From NCBI GenBank assembly GCA_023228745.1, contig JALOAP010000028.1, positions 1-15,104 of the forward strand: a stretch of 15,104 nt of DNA, in the 5' to 3' direction. Made by a program: the position numbers and the translations under genes. The stretch is from Dehalococcoidia bacterium. Lineage in GTDB: Bacteria; Chloroflexota; Dehalococcoidia; Tepidiformales; Tepidiformaceae. The notes below the pieces were generated by a model, which was not told where the DNA came from, ran no database searches, and was given only the letters and a program-made list of their open reading frames with translations. Shown one piece after another: positions 6,056 to 13,628 of the stretch (its first letter is position 1; each line of letters begins with the position of its first letter).

Positions 6056-6955
6056 ATGAAGGACTACCAGGACATCCTCACGTTCAAGAAGGAACGCCAC
6101 GCGATCATCCAGCTCAATCGGCCGGAAAAGATGAACGCGCTGAGCCACAATCTGCGTGCCGAACTGTTCGACGCGCTCAAGGACTTCGAGGTGGACCCGG
6201 AGGTCCGCGTCATCATCATCCGCGGGTCGGGGCGCGCCTTCAGCGCTGGCTACGACCTTTCTGGCATTTCGCAGGCGAACGACGATCGGGACTATGTCGA
6301 GCGTCGCAGCGGCCTCCCGAACGTCGGGCCGATCCATCCCGGGCAGGGCCAGTGGCCCCAGCACCTGCTGAGCGGCTACTGGCAGATCTGGGAGCTGGCA
6401 AAGCCGGTGATCGCGCAAGTGCACGGCTATTGCCTGGCTGGCGGCACGGAGCTGGCGACGATGTGTGACCTCATGTTCGTCGCCGACGACGCGATCATCG
6501 GCTACCCGCCCGTCCGCGCGATGACACCGGTCGACATCGTTTACCACCCGTGGCACATGCATCAGAAGAAGGCGCGCGAGCTGCTCTACAGCGGCGATAG
6601 TGTCACGGGCCGCGAAGCCGTGGAGATCGGCTGGGCAAACCGGGCGCTGCCGGTGGACCAACTGGCGGCGGCGACGGAAGCGTTCGCTGAGCGCATCGCG
6701 AACGTCGACTCGGCGATGCTGCAGATGTCGAAGCGGCAGGTGAACCGCGTGTACGAAGTCATGGGTCTGCGAACGTCGCTGGCCGTAGGTGGCGACATCC
6801 AGGAGCTCGGCCGGGTGCGCCCCGGCGGCGAACAGTTCGGAAAGATCGCGCGCGAAAAGGGGCTGAAGGCTGCACTCGATTGGCGCGACGGGCCATTCGA
6901 GGACTACGGAAGCGCCCCTGCCTCGTCGCCGAAGCCTTCCGGCGCGGCCTGGTGA
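6056..6955 (+). CDS. Enoyl-CoA hydratase/isomerase family (crotonase) protein
   Basis: A 299-residue crotonase-fold protein, cytosolic, handling an acyl-CoA thioester. The CoA-binding start (HAIIQLNRPEKMNALS, about 15-30) and both oxyanion-hole segments are clear: AFSAGYDL (61-68) and CLAGGTELA (126-134). Glu132 matches the first catalytic glutamate of enoyl-CoA hydratase. The second, normally in a G-x-P-E motif, is absent: here the sequence is GYPPV (149-153) with Pro152. The protein may therefore be an isomerase, hydrolase or lyase of the superfamily instead of a classic hydratase. The stretch after residue 70 (about 72-107) is longer than usual and rich in Gly/Pro/Gln. The ATG at 6056 is chosen because an extension to 5978 would translate the terminator hairpin. 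The stop overlaps the next gene's GTG, so it heads an operon with a thioesterase and two CoA-transferases. Confidence 0.88.
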   Translation: MKDYQDILTFKKERHAIIQLNRPEKMNALSHNLRAELFDALKDFEVDPEVRVIIIRGSGRAFSAGYDLSGISQANDDRDYVERRSGLPNVGPIHPGQGQWPQHLLSGYWQIWELAKPVIAQVHGYCLAGGTELATMCDLMFVADDAIIGYPPVRAMTPVDIVYHPWHMHQKKARELLYSGDSVTGREAVEIGWANRALPVDQLAAATEAFAERIANVDSAMLQMSKRQVNRVYEVMGLRTSLAVGGDIQELGRVRPGGEQFGKIAREKGLKAALDWRDGPFEDYGSAPASSPKPSGAAW

Positions 6956-7383
6956 GCACCGGCGCGCAGGAGATGCGGAGCGCGCCCGGCGCCCGGGAGT
7001 TCGACGAGTTCCCGCTGCACCGCACCCTCGGCCTGAAGCTCGAGGAGGCCCGTACCGGGTTCGCCCGCATCCGGCTGGACACCAGTCCGCTCACGCTGGG
7101 AGGGGTGGGCGGGAGTGTCCATGGCGGCGTCCTGGCGGCGATGGTGGACATCGTGATGTTGCGCGCGCTCTTCGCCACGATCGAGCCGGGCGACCAACCG
7201 GCGGGCACCGCGGACCTTGACATCACGTACCTTCGCCCGGCCCTGGGCAAGCGTATCTACGCCGAAGCGACGGTGCTCCGGAAGGGGCGCCAGCTCGCAG
7301 TCACGGAAGTGAGTATCTTGGACGACAGCGGCAAGCTGTGCGCGAAGGGTAGGACGATCTACGCCTTCCGCGCGGGGAGCTGA
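6952..7383 (+). CDS. PaaI-type hotdog-fold thioesterase
   Basis: A 143-residue single hotdog domain, the usual length for PaaI/4HBT acyl-CoA thioesterases, which hydrolyse acyl- or aryl-CoA to free CoA. The active-site helix is SVHGGVLAAMVDIVM (55-69), with the HGG of the family at 57-59 and the likely catalytic acid at Asp66. The later strands TADLDITYLRPA and RIYAEATVLRKGRQLAVTEVSI are the standard 4HBT strands. Most members are homotetramers in the cytosol. The GTG start at 6952 overlaps the crotonase TGA as GTGA, which suggests translational coupling; an ATG at 6973 is also in frame and has GGAG directly against it, too close to be a good site. In this operon it probably releases CoA from an intermediate or removes dead-end thioesters. 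Confidence 0.85.
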   Translation: MSTGAQEMRSAPGAREFDEFPLHRTLGLKLEEARTGFARIRLDTSPLTLGGVGGSVHGGVLAAMVDIVMLRALFATIEPGDQPAGTADLDITYLRPALGKRIYAEATVLRKGRQLAVTEVSILDDSGKLCAKGRTIYAFRAGS

Positions 7384-7403
7384 CCACCGGAGGAGACAGA
7401 GGG

Positions 7404-8488
7404 ATGAGCGACTTACCGCTGGATGGCGTGCGCGTGCTGGAGATCGGCGGCGGCGTTGCGGCTGCTTTCGCCGCACGACTGTTGGCCGGGTATGGCGCGG
7501 AGGTGGTGCGAAGCGAAGGGCCTCCAGGCCGGCTCACACCGGACGAAGAAGTGTACCTGCTCGCCGGGAAGCGCCGCGTGGCGGTAAGTGACTCGGAGCT
7601 CCGGAAGATCGCTCTTCGGGCCGACATTGTGATCGAGGACGGGACGCCGGGAGCGCTCGCGCGGCAAGGGCTCGCACCCGAGGAGTTGCGGCGCGCAAAG
7701 CCGGAACTCGTGATCGTCTCAATCACCGTGTTCGGACAGAACGGGCCGTATGCCGAGTACGAACACACGAACCTCGTCGCGCACGCCATGGGCGGAATTA
7801 TGTCGCTCACCGGTGATTCGTCGCGGCCGCCGCTGGTGAACGGCGGGAACCAGGCGTATCAGCTCGCGGGGCTGAACGGCTTCAGCGCGGCAGTGACGGC
7901 TTACTACGGCGCGCTGGTCCACGGAGAGGGCGACTGGATCGACATCAGCGTGCAGGAGTGCGCCGCCGGGATGCTCGAACTGTTTGGCCCGCGCACGGAG
8001 TACGAGCAGACAGACGCCTACGTCCGCGCGGGGAACCATATCTCTGCGACGTGGGGCATCTACCCGTGCGCCGATGGCTTCGCGGGCGTTTGTTGCCTGG
8101 CGAGGCAGGTTCCCGCGCTGTTCCGTGTCCTCGGAGACCCGGAACTACAGGACGCCCGCTTCCTCGACCCGCTGCAACGGCTCGAAAACGACGATGAGCT
8201 CCAGGCGAAGCTCTTCGCCTGGTTCGCGGAGCGGACGAAAGCGGAGGTCCTGGCACTCGCCCACCGAACAAGGTCCCATTCGGCGCCGTGCTCACGCCGA
8301 AGGAGCTGCTGGAGAGCCACCAGCTCAACGAACGCGGCTACTTCGACCGCATGCGAACTCCAGGTGGCGAGGTCGCCACGGCCCCCGGCCGGCCGTTCCT
8401 CGGGTTCCGTTGGCGGGGGGGCGACGTGCAGGCGGCCGGGCAGGACAGCGACGCCGTTCGCGCCGAATGGCTGGGGGTAACCGCGTGA
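7404..8488 (+). pseudogene. CaiB/BaiF (family III) CoA-transferase paralogue 1, frameshifted near its C-terminus
   Basis: The first frame gives MSDLPLDGVRVLEIGGGVAAA... with the family III N-terminal Rossmann-like half (VLEIGGG, GAEVVRSE, ELVIVSITVFGQNGPYAEY) and stays homologous to about residue 286. From about 8262-8266 it turns into an Arg/Ser-rich non-homologous tail ending at 8480. In the frame one nucleotide back, PNKVPFGAVLTPKELLESHQ (from 8264) and the rest of the family C-terminus continue to TGA at 8486-8488. A 1-nt loss near 8262-8266 explains this; the repaired protein would be about 361 residues, normal for the family. At the catalytic Asp position (GDPIAG in the partner gene) this protein has AYQLAG, with Tyr152. 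Start: ATG 7404 with GGAGGAG at 7389-7395. Its end overlaps the partner's GTG. Either real decay or a base error. Confidence 0.8.
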
Positions 8489-9717
8489 AAAGGCTACCGC
8501 TCGAAGGCATTCGCATCGCGGACCTCTCGATGATGTGGGCGGGGCCGTACGCGACACGCATCCTCGCGGAGATGGGCGCGGAAGTGCTGAAGATCGAGTC
8601 GCCGAGCGCGTGGGACAACGTCCGGACGCTCATCCCACAGCCCGATGCTCCCGAGCCCTGGAACTCGAGCTACTACTTCAACGACTACAACCGCGACAAG
8701 AAATCAGTCACGCTCGACCTCGCGCAGGAAGCGGGGCGGGACATCTTCCTGCGGCTTGTCGAACACTGCGACGTGGTGATCGAGAACTACCGCGCAGACG
8801 TGATGGAGAAGCTCGGGCTGACGTACGAGGTCTTGCGCGAACGGAAGCCCGACCTGGTGATGGTGAGCATGGCCGGGTTCGGGAAGACAGGAGACGAGCG
8901 GGACCACGTTGGCTTCGGGCCAATCATCGAGCAGATGGCGGGCATGGCCTCGCTCGCCGGGTACGGCGACGACGGCATCCCCTACAAGACGGGCATCTCC
9001 TACGGCGACCCCATCGCCGGTATCGCTGCCGTGGGGGCCATCGTGCTGGGGCTGATCAAGCGGCGGAAGACGGGAGAGGGTACTTTCGTGGACCTCGCCC
9101 AGCGCGAAACGATGGCGGCGCTCATCGGCGAGGCATTCGTCGCGGCCTCGTTGCGGGGAGAGGAACCGGTCCACCGCGGCAATCGTTCGCCGCGGTACGC
9201 CCCCCAGGGAGTCTACCGCACGCAGGGGCAGGACCAGTGGATCGCAATCTCCGTCCGGACCGATGAAGAATGGCGCGCCCTCACCGGGGTGATTGGGGCG
9301 AGCGAGCTGGCGCCCCTGACCTACGAGGAGCGGCAGGCGAAGCACGACGACCTGGACGCCCGGCTGGAGGCCTGGACCTCGGCGCAGGACCCACAGGTAG
9401 CGATGGAACGGCTGCAAGCGGCGGGGGTACCGGCGGGCCGCGTACTCGACACGAAGGAGATCCACGACGACCCGCACCTGGCGGCACGCGGGTTCTGGGT
9501 GCGGCTGCCACACCCGAAGATGCGCCCCTGGCGGCAGCCACGCGGCGCGTGGCGGCTGGCGGAGGCAAACCCGCAGCTCCAGCGGCACGCGCCGCTCTTC
9601 GGAGAACACACTCGCGAGGTTCTGGCCGAACTGCTCGGTATCGCGGAAGCGGAGTTCGATGCGCTGGAGGCCGCAAACGTGATCGGCACGCGGCCCGTGA
9701 ACCCTACCGTCGGTTAG
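8485..9717 (+). CDS. CaiB/BaiF (family III) CoA-transferase paralogue 2
   Basis: A 410-residue family III CoA-transferase of full length. These enzymes move CoA between carboxylic acids without free intermediates, using an Asp that forms acyl-enzyme anhydrides, and form interlocked dimers. Visible motifs: LEGIRIADLSMMWAGPYATRILAEMGAEVLKIES as the N-terminal nucleotide-like half (first residues of each piece kept in order), YNRDKKSVTLDL (68-79), GFGKTG (131-136), and YGDPIAG (173-179) with the catalytic Asp175. The C-terminal half has GNRSP.YAPQGVYR and AGVPAGRVLDTKEI..DPHLAARGFW, both family hallmarks. The GTG start at 8485 overlaps the previous stop (GTGA). With the Tyr-bearing paralogue upstream, the two may form a heterodimer with one working site. 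Substrate is not evident; succinyl-CoA-type, carnitine-type and aromatic-acid-type enzymes look alike at this level. Confidence 0.9.
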   Translation: MKRLPLEGIRIADLSMMWAGPYATRILAEMGAEVLKIESPSAWDNVRTLIPQPDAPEPWNSSYYFNDYNRDKKSVTLDLAQEAGRDIFLRLVEHCDVVIENYRADVMEKLGLTYEVLRERKPDLVMVSMAGFGKTGDERDHVGFGPIIEQMAGMASLAGYGDDGIPYKTGISYGDPIAGIAAVGAIVLGLIKRRKTGEGTFVDLAQRETMAALIGEAFVAASLRGEEPVHRGNRSPRYAPQGVYRTQGQDQWIAISVRTDEEWRALTGVIGASELAPLTYEERQAKHDDLDARLEAWTSAQDPQVAMERLQAAGVPAGRVLDTKEIHDDPHLAARGFWVRLPHPKMRPWRQPRGAWRLAEANPQLQRHAPLFGEHTREVLAELLGIAEAEFDALEAANVIGTRPVNPTVG

Positions 9718-9730
9718 GCACCACAACCGA

Positions 9731-9802
9731 GCGAGGTGGAGGGGCCTCGCGCCGCCGTGTGCCCCGTGGCCGCCTTAGCGGAGGCCCCGACGCCACCTTC
9801 GC
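9731..9802 (+). terminator. Long imperfect stem-loop after the CoA-transferase operon
   Basis: GCGAGGTGG (9731-9739) pairs with CCACCTTCGC (9793-9802) with one bulged base, and inside it GGGGCCTC (9741-9748) pairs exactly with GAGGCCCC (9781-9788). The enclosed loop can form a smaller CCGC-CTTA-GCGG hairpin (9770-9781). It starts 14 nt after the stop of the last operon gene and ends before the next promoter, which fits a terminator. No T-run follows. Confidence 0.45.
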
Positions 9803-9827
9803 GTGAGCACCATGTGCATCGAAGGAA

Positions 9828-9857
9828 TTGACAGCGTGCATTTGATTCGCGTATGAC
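9828..9857 (+). promoter_or_regulatory. Sigma-70-type promoter of the ABC importer operon
   Basis: A perfect -35 TTGACA (9828-9833) is followed after 18 nt by TATGAC (9852-9857), 4 of 6 matches to the -10 consensus. The local sequence is AT-richer than its surroundings. Transcription would begin near 9864, leaving about 50 nt before the binding-protein ATG. This is the best-defined promoter pair in the window. Confidence 0.55.
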
Positions 9858-9915
9858 AGGGCCGGGCAGGGCGAGCCCGAGGTTTCCCCTGTACCACCGC
9901 TCGAGGGGGAGCGTG

Positions 9916-11634
9916 ATGGAGCGCACGAACTACTGGACACGAAGAATCCGGCGACGGACGTTGCTCACAGGTAGTGCCACGGCAAGTGCGGGGCTCGCAG
10001 GCTGGGCACTTGCCGGGTGCGGCGACGATGACGACAACGGTGGCACCGGCGGCAATGGGAGCACGGAAACGCCCGGTGGTGTTCGCCCGGGCACCGCAAC
10101 GGCGCCAACCCCCACCGTCGCAGGCGAACAGATCAAGCGCGATGGCATCTTCAATCTCCGCCAGAGCGCGCCATTCGCGAATATCAGCATCTATAACGGG
10201 CTTGATAGCGGGCTCTACTTCGGGCTCATCACGCCGATCTACGACCACCTCTGGTACACGCCGCTCGATACCGGGATTCGCGAAAACTTCCTGGCGGAGA
10301 ACATCGAGCAGCCAGACCCGCTGCACTTCACCGTCACGCTCAAGGAGGCGGTCTTCCAGGACAAACCGCCGATCAGTGGCCGCAAGGTCACGGCCAATGA
10401 CGTGAAGGCGAGCTTCGAAGCAGCGTCACAAGCGACGAAGATTTCGAACAGCTCCTGGTGGACGCAAGTCCTGGATAAGGTCGACGCCGTGGATGAACGG
10501 ACGGTTGCCTTCACGCTGAAGGCGGTCGACGCGTGGACCTTTAGCACGACGAACGCCGGTAGTCCGCTCGCGGGGTCGATCCTCCCGGAAGAGCATGCAA
10601 AGGACCAGGGCCAACTGGAGAAGGACCCGATTGGCAGCGGACTGTTCGAGTTTGTGAGCCAGGAGAACGGCACGAACTTCGCGTTGAAGCGGAACGAAAC
10701 GTACCGCGAGAAGGGGAGGCCGAACCTGGCCGGCTACCAGTACAAGCTCATCCAGGAGCAGGCTGCGGCGCTGGCGGCGTTTTCTGCGAAGGAGATCGAC
10801 AGCGTCGTGCCGGGGAACAAGCTGGAGCGCGACCAGCTCACGCAGCAGCACGGCGACGCGGTCTTTCCGGACCTCGAGCTGAACCGAGCGGTGTGGATGG
10901 TGCAACCGCGAGGCGATGGCGAATGGGCCGACCCGCGTGTATCGCAAGCGATCAGCCTGGCACTCAACAAGGATGAGATGGTCGAGCTCATGGGCTTTGG
11001 CGAGGGACAGGCGAGCGGTCCTGTGCCGCCCACATTCGCAAGCCATGCGCTGACCGAGGCCGAAATCGCTGAGACCTTCGGGAGGCATGACCCGGTCGAA
11101 GCGAAGGCGCTGCTCGACGCCTCCGGCTTCGATACGACCAGGGAGTATCAGATCAAGTTCATCACGCCCGGGGACAGCTACGCGCAGTTCGCGCAGATCG
11201 TGCAGTCGCACCTGGATAAACACCTCGGGATCAAGACGAAGCTGGTGGGCGAGGACTTCGGGAAATGGCTGGCGCAGTCGCTGTACGGTTCGGACTACGA
11301 CGGCTTCATCGTCTACCCAACGCTGGAGTACGACGACCCGAGCAGCTACATCGGTGCATATCAGCTCGAGATCGGCGGACGCCCAAACTGGGCCGGCTGG
11401 GAGAACGAGGCGCTGAACGACATCGTGGTGCGGCAGAAGGCGACGCTGGACGACACCGAGCGGGCGAAGCTGGTCCATGACCTGCAGCGCCAGGCGTGGG
11501 AGGTTGGGGCTCCCTTTATCCCGACCTTTGTCCGGGTGTCCGGGAGCGTCTACTGGAAGCACGTGAAGGGCCTGGTAACGGGCCGGGGGAGCTACCGCTA
11601 CCTCGCCGGCAGCACGTATATCGACAAGGGGTAG
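9916..11634 (+). CDS. ABC importer substrate-binding lipoprotein (SBP family 5, peptide/nickel type)
   Basis: A 572-residue extracytoplasmic solute-binding protein of the DppA/OppA/NikA family. Its N-terminus joins a Tat-like motif (Arg12-Arg13-Arg14-Thr-Leu-Leu) to a hydrophobic stretch and a lipobox LAGC, with Cys35 the predicted lipid-anchored residue. An acidic and Gly/Thr/Pro-rich linker (36-75) follows, then the mature domain. Family 5 features: a domain with ITPIYDHLWYTPLDTGIRENFLAENIE, LHFTVTLKEAVFQDKPPISGRKVTANDVKASFE (the classic 'tANDVkaSfe' signature, quoted in parts), and NRAVWMV...DPRVSQAISLALNKDEM. A typical closing segment mentions VGAPFIPTF. The ATG at 9916 has GGGGGAG just before it. 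Ligand unknown: the family binds peptides, nickel, heme, sugars or opines. It heads an operon with two permeases. Confidence 0.9.
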   Translation: MERTNYWTRRIRRRTLLTGSATASAGLAGWALAGCGDDDDNGGTGGNGSTETPGGVRPGTATAPTPTVAGEQIKRDGIFNLRQSAPFANISIYNGLDSGLYFGLITPIYDHLWYTPLDTGIRENFLAENIEQPDPLHFTVTLKEAVFQDKPPISGRKVTANDVKASFEAASQATKISNSSWWTQVLDKVDAVDERTVAFTLKAVDAWTFSTTNAGSPLAGSILPEEHAKDQGQLEKDPIGSGLFEFVSQENGTNFALKRNETYREKGRPNLAGYQYKLIQEQAAALAAFSAKEIDSVVPGNKLERDQLTQQHGDAVFPDLELNRAVWMVQPRGDGEWADPRVSQAISLALNKDEMVELMGFGEGQASGPVPPTFASHALTEAEIAETFGRHDPVEAKALLDASGFDTTREYQIKFITPGDSYAQFAQIVQSHLDKHLGIKTKLVGEDFGKWLAQSLYGSDYDGFIVYPTLEYDDPSSYIGAYQLEIGGRPNWAGWENEALNDIVVRQKATLDDTERAKLVHDLQRQAWEVGAPFIPTFVRVSGSVYWKHVKGLVTGRGSYRYLAGSTYIDKG

Positions 11635-11648
11635 GAGCGGAGGGTGCC

Positions 11649-12599
11649 ATGCGCCAGTATGCGCTGCGGCGGATGCTCTACCTGCCGCTCATCATCGCGG
11701 TGGTCTCGTGCCTCACGTTCTTCACGTTGCGGCTGCCGGTATCGCGAGACCCGGTCGCCTACCACTCCACCCAGTCGACGACGGTCGAGCAGCAAGAGGC
11801 GATCCGGAAGGAGTTCGGGCTCGATAAGCCCGTGCTCCAGCAGTTCGTGACATGGCTGGGCGAAGTGGCACGGGGGGACCTGGGGAAGACCTTCCGGAGC
11901 AACCAGCCGGTCTGGCCGGAAGTGCAACGGCGGCTGCCGATCACGTTCGAAATCCTGGCGCTGGCGCTGACCTTCAGCACGCTCATCGGGGTGACGTTTG
12001 GCGTATTGAGCGCGGTGAAGCAGAACAGCCTCATCGACTACTGCGCGCGCTTCTTCGCGGTGTTCGGGCAGTCGATCCCGGAGTTCTTCCTGCTCGTGCT
12101 GCTCATCGTGTTGCCATCGATCTGGTGGAACTACTCTCCGCCGGTGGGCGGACATGTGTCCATCTTCGAAGACCCGTGGGAGAACCTGCGGCTCTACGTG
12201 CCACCCGCGGTGGTGCTCGGACTCGGCGGCGCCGCGGCCATGATGCGGCTCACTCGTTCGACGATGCTCGAGGTGTTGCGGCAGGACTACGTCCGGACGG
12301 CGCGCGCAAAGGGTATCGCCGGGCACCGGGTGGTGTTGGCGCACGCGCTGCGAAACTCGCTCATCCCCATCGTGACGCTGCTCGGGTCTCAGGTGACGGT
12401 GCTCTTCTTCGGGTCGGTCATCTTCGAGCTCATCTTTAGTATCAACGGCATCGGACAGTTCTTCTTCGTCTCGGTTACCACGCTGGACTTCCCGGTGATC
12501 CAGTTCCTGGTCCTCTATTCGGCGATCGTCGTCGTGGTACTCCACCTGTTGGTTGACCTTTCATACGCCGTCATCGACCCACGCGTGAGGTACAACTGA
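11649..12599 (+). CDS. ABC importer permease, DppB/OppB-type
   Basis: A 316-residue inner-membrane permease. TM1 is at about 9-27, a periplasmic loop with VEQQEAIRKEFGLDKPVLQQFV (47-68, quoted in two parts: VEQQEAIRKEFGLDK, PVLQQFV) and GDLGKTFRSNQPV follows, and the five-helix BPD_transp_1 core runs from about residue 95 to the end. The EAA loop that docks on the ATPase is at 213-238 (DYVRTARAKGIAGHRVVLAHALRN, given as its key pattern RTARAKG then G at +3 and HALRN). The ending DLSYAVIDPRVRY is the usual DppB terminus. GGAGGG at 11639-11644 precedes the ATG at 11649. The TGA overlaps the next ATG (TGATG), so expression is coupled with the second permease. Confidence 0.93.
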   Translation: MRQYALRRMLYLPLIIAVVSCLTFFTLRLPVSRDPVAYHSTQSTTVEQQEAIRKEFGLDKPVLQQFVTWLGEVARGDLGKTFRSNQPVWPEVQRRLPITFEILALALTFSTLIGVTFGVLSAVKQNSLIDYCARFFAVFGQSIPEFFLLVLLIVLPSIWWNYSPPVGGHVSIFEDPWENLRLYVPPAVVLGLGGAAAMMRLTRSTMLEVLRQDYVRTARAKGIAGHRVVLAHALRNSLIPIVTLLGSQVTVLFFGSVIFELIFSINGIGQFFFVSVTTLDFPVIQFLVLYSAIVVVVLHLLVDLSYAVIDPRVRYN

Positions 12600-13504
12600 T
12601 GGCTGCGCGGAGTCCCGTCGCCACGACGGGGTACGACTGGACGTTCCGGCGACGGCCGCAGCGCCGGGTGCGGCGCCTCGGCCGGCTGGCCGCCGAGCAT
12701 CCACTGGGCGTGTTCGGGCTGGTGGTCCTCATGGGCTTCGTGATCCTCGGAGTACTCGGCCCGTACATCGCACCCTACGACCCTCGCGAACTTCGCGCCG
12801 GGCAGCCGTTCGCCGGCCCATCGCTCGACCATCCCTTCGGCACCAACAACCTCGGCCAGGACGTGTTCAGCCGCGTCATCGCGGGAGCGCGCATCTCCCT
12901 CGTGATCGCGAGTGCGGCAGTGTTTTTCGGCGCCGGGCTTGGGGCGCTGCTGGGAATGGCCGCCGGGTACTACGGACGCTGGGTCGACTACCTGTTGCAG
13001 CGGTCGAGCGAGGCGTTCTCTGCGTTCCCGGCCCTCGTGTTGTACTTCCTGCTAATCGCCGCCTTCGGACAGAGCCCGAAAACGATCGTCTTCGCCATCG
13101 GCATCAGCGCGCTCTTTTCCGGCAACCGGGTGCTGCGCGGCGCCACGATGATCGAAGCGCGCAGCACCTATGTGGAGGCTGCACGAGCGATGGGCTGCAG
13201 CGAGACCCGCATCTTTCTCCGGCACGTGGTCATCAACGTGCTGCCCCTGACGGTGGTGCTGATGAGCGGCGCACTGGGTGCCGCGATCCTCGCCGAGTCG
13301 GCGCTGGCGTTCCTTGGGCTCGGGGTCGAGCCGGGCACGCCGTCGTGGGGTATCGACATGAGCGGCCAGAATCTCTCGTTCGCGCGGCTGGGGAACTGGC
13401 ACATCGTTGTGTTCCCGGGTATCGCTATCAGCCTGGTGGTGCTGGCTGCAAACCTGTTCGGCGACGCCCTGCGTGACATTTGGGACCCGCGCCTGCGGAA
13501 GTAG
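12599..13504 (+). CDS. ABC importer permease, DppC/OppC-type
   Basis: A 301-residue inner-membrane permease, partner of the preceding one. The N-terminal OppC_N helix (about 36-55) is followed by LGPYIAPYDPRE and HPFGTNNLGQDVFSRVIAGAR (80-97 region), the family's conserved periplasmic entry to the core domain. The EAA loop is at 191-215 (YVEAARAMGCSETRIFLRHV). The late ILAESALAFLGLGVEPGTPSWG and the terminal FGDALRDIWDPRLRK are also standard. The ATG shares its A with the TGA of the upstream gene. An ATP-binding DppD/DppF pair normally follows, but the next gene is an alpha/beta-hydrolase, so this importer must borrow ATPases encoded elsewhere. Confidence 0.93.
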   Translation: MAARSPVATTGYDWTFRRRPQRRVRRLGRLAAEHPLGVFGLVVLMGFVILGVLGPYIAPYDPRELRAGQPFAGPSLDHPFGTNNLGQDVFSRVIAGARISLVIASAAVFFGAGLGALLGMAAGYYGRWVDYLLQRSSEAFSAFPALVLYFLLIAAFGQSPKTIVFAIGISALFSGNRVLRGATMIEARSTYVEAARAMGCSETRIFLRHVVINVLPLTVVLMSGALGAAILAESALAFLGLGVEPGTPSWGIDMSGQNLSFARLGNWHIVVFPGIAISLVVLAANLFGDALRDIWDPRLRK

Positions 13505-13595
13505 ACACAGCTTCGGCGGCACTTCCCTGGAGCCAACCCTTCGGCGTGCTGCCCGGCGAACAGAGCGGAAGCGGCCCGCGGCGGCCCGTCCGGGG

Positions 13596-13601
13596 TAGGA
13601 T
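13596..13601 (+). promoter_or_regulatory. -10-like TAGGAT before the alpha/beta-hydrolase gene
   Basis: TAGGAT lies 27 nt upstream of the chosen ATG in the 124-nt gap after the permease gene. The flanking GC-rich DNA has no clear -35 at 17 nt. GAGGGGG (13617-13623) would be the ribosome binding site within the short leader. Confidence 0.3.
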
Positions 13602-13628
13602 GCTGGAAACGGAACCGAGGGGGTGGCC

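Noticed and set aside
8255..8275. Programmed ribosomal frameshift joining the two parts of CoA-transferase paralogue 1
   Set aside because: The junction has no X-XXY-YYZ slippery heptamer and no obvious downstream pseudoknot, and family members are not known to be made by frameshifting. A lost base or base error explains it more simply.
7984..8484. Extension of the CoA-transferase paralogue 2 frame upstream of its GTG
   Set aside because: It overlaps paralogue 1 and encodes a Ser/Arg/Thr-rich sequence. The family N-terminus starts right at the GTG (RLPLEGIRIADLS).
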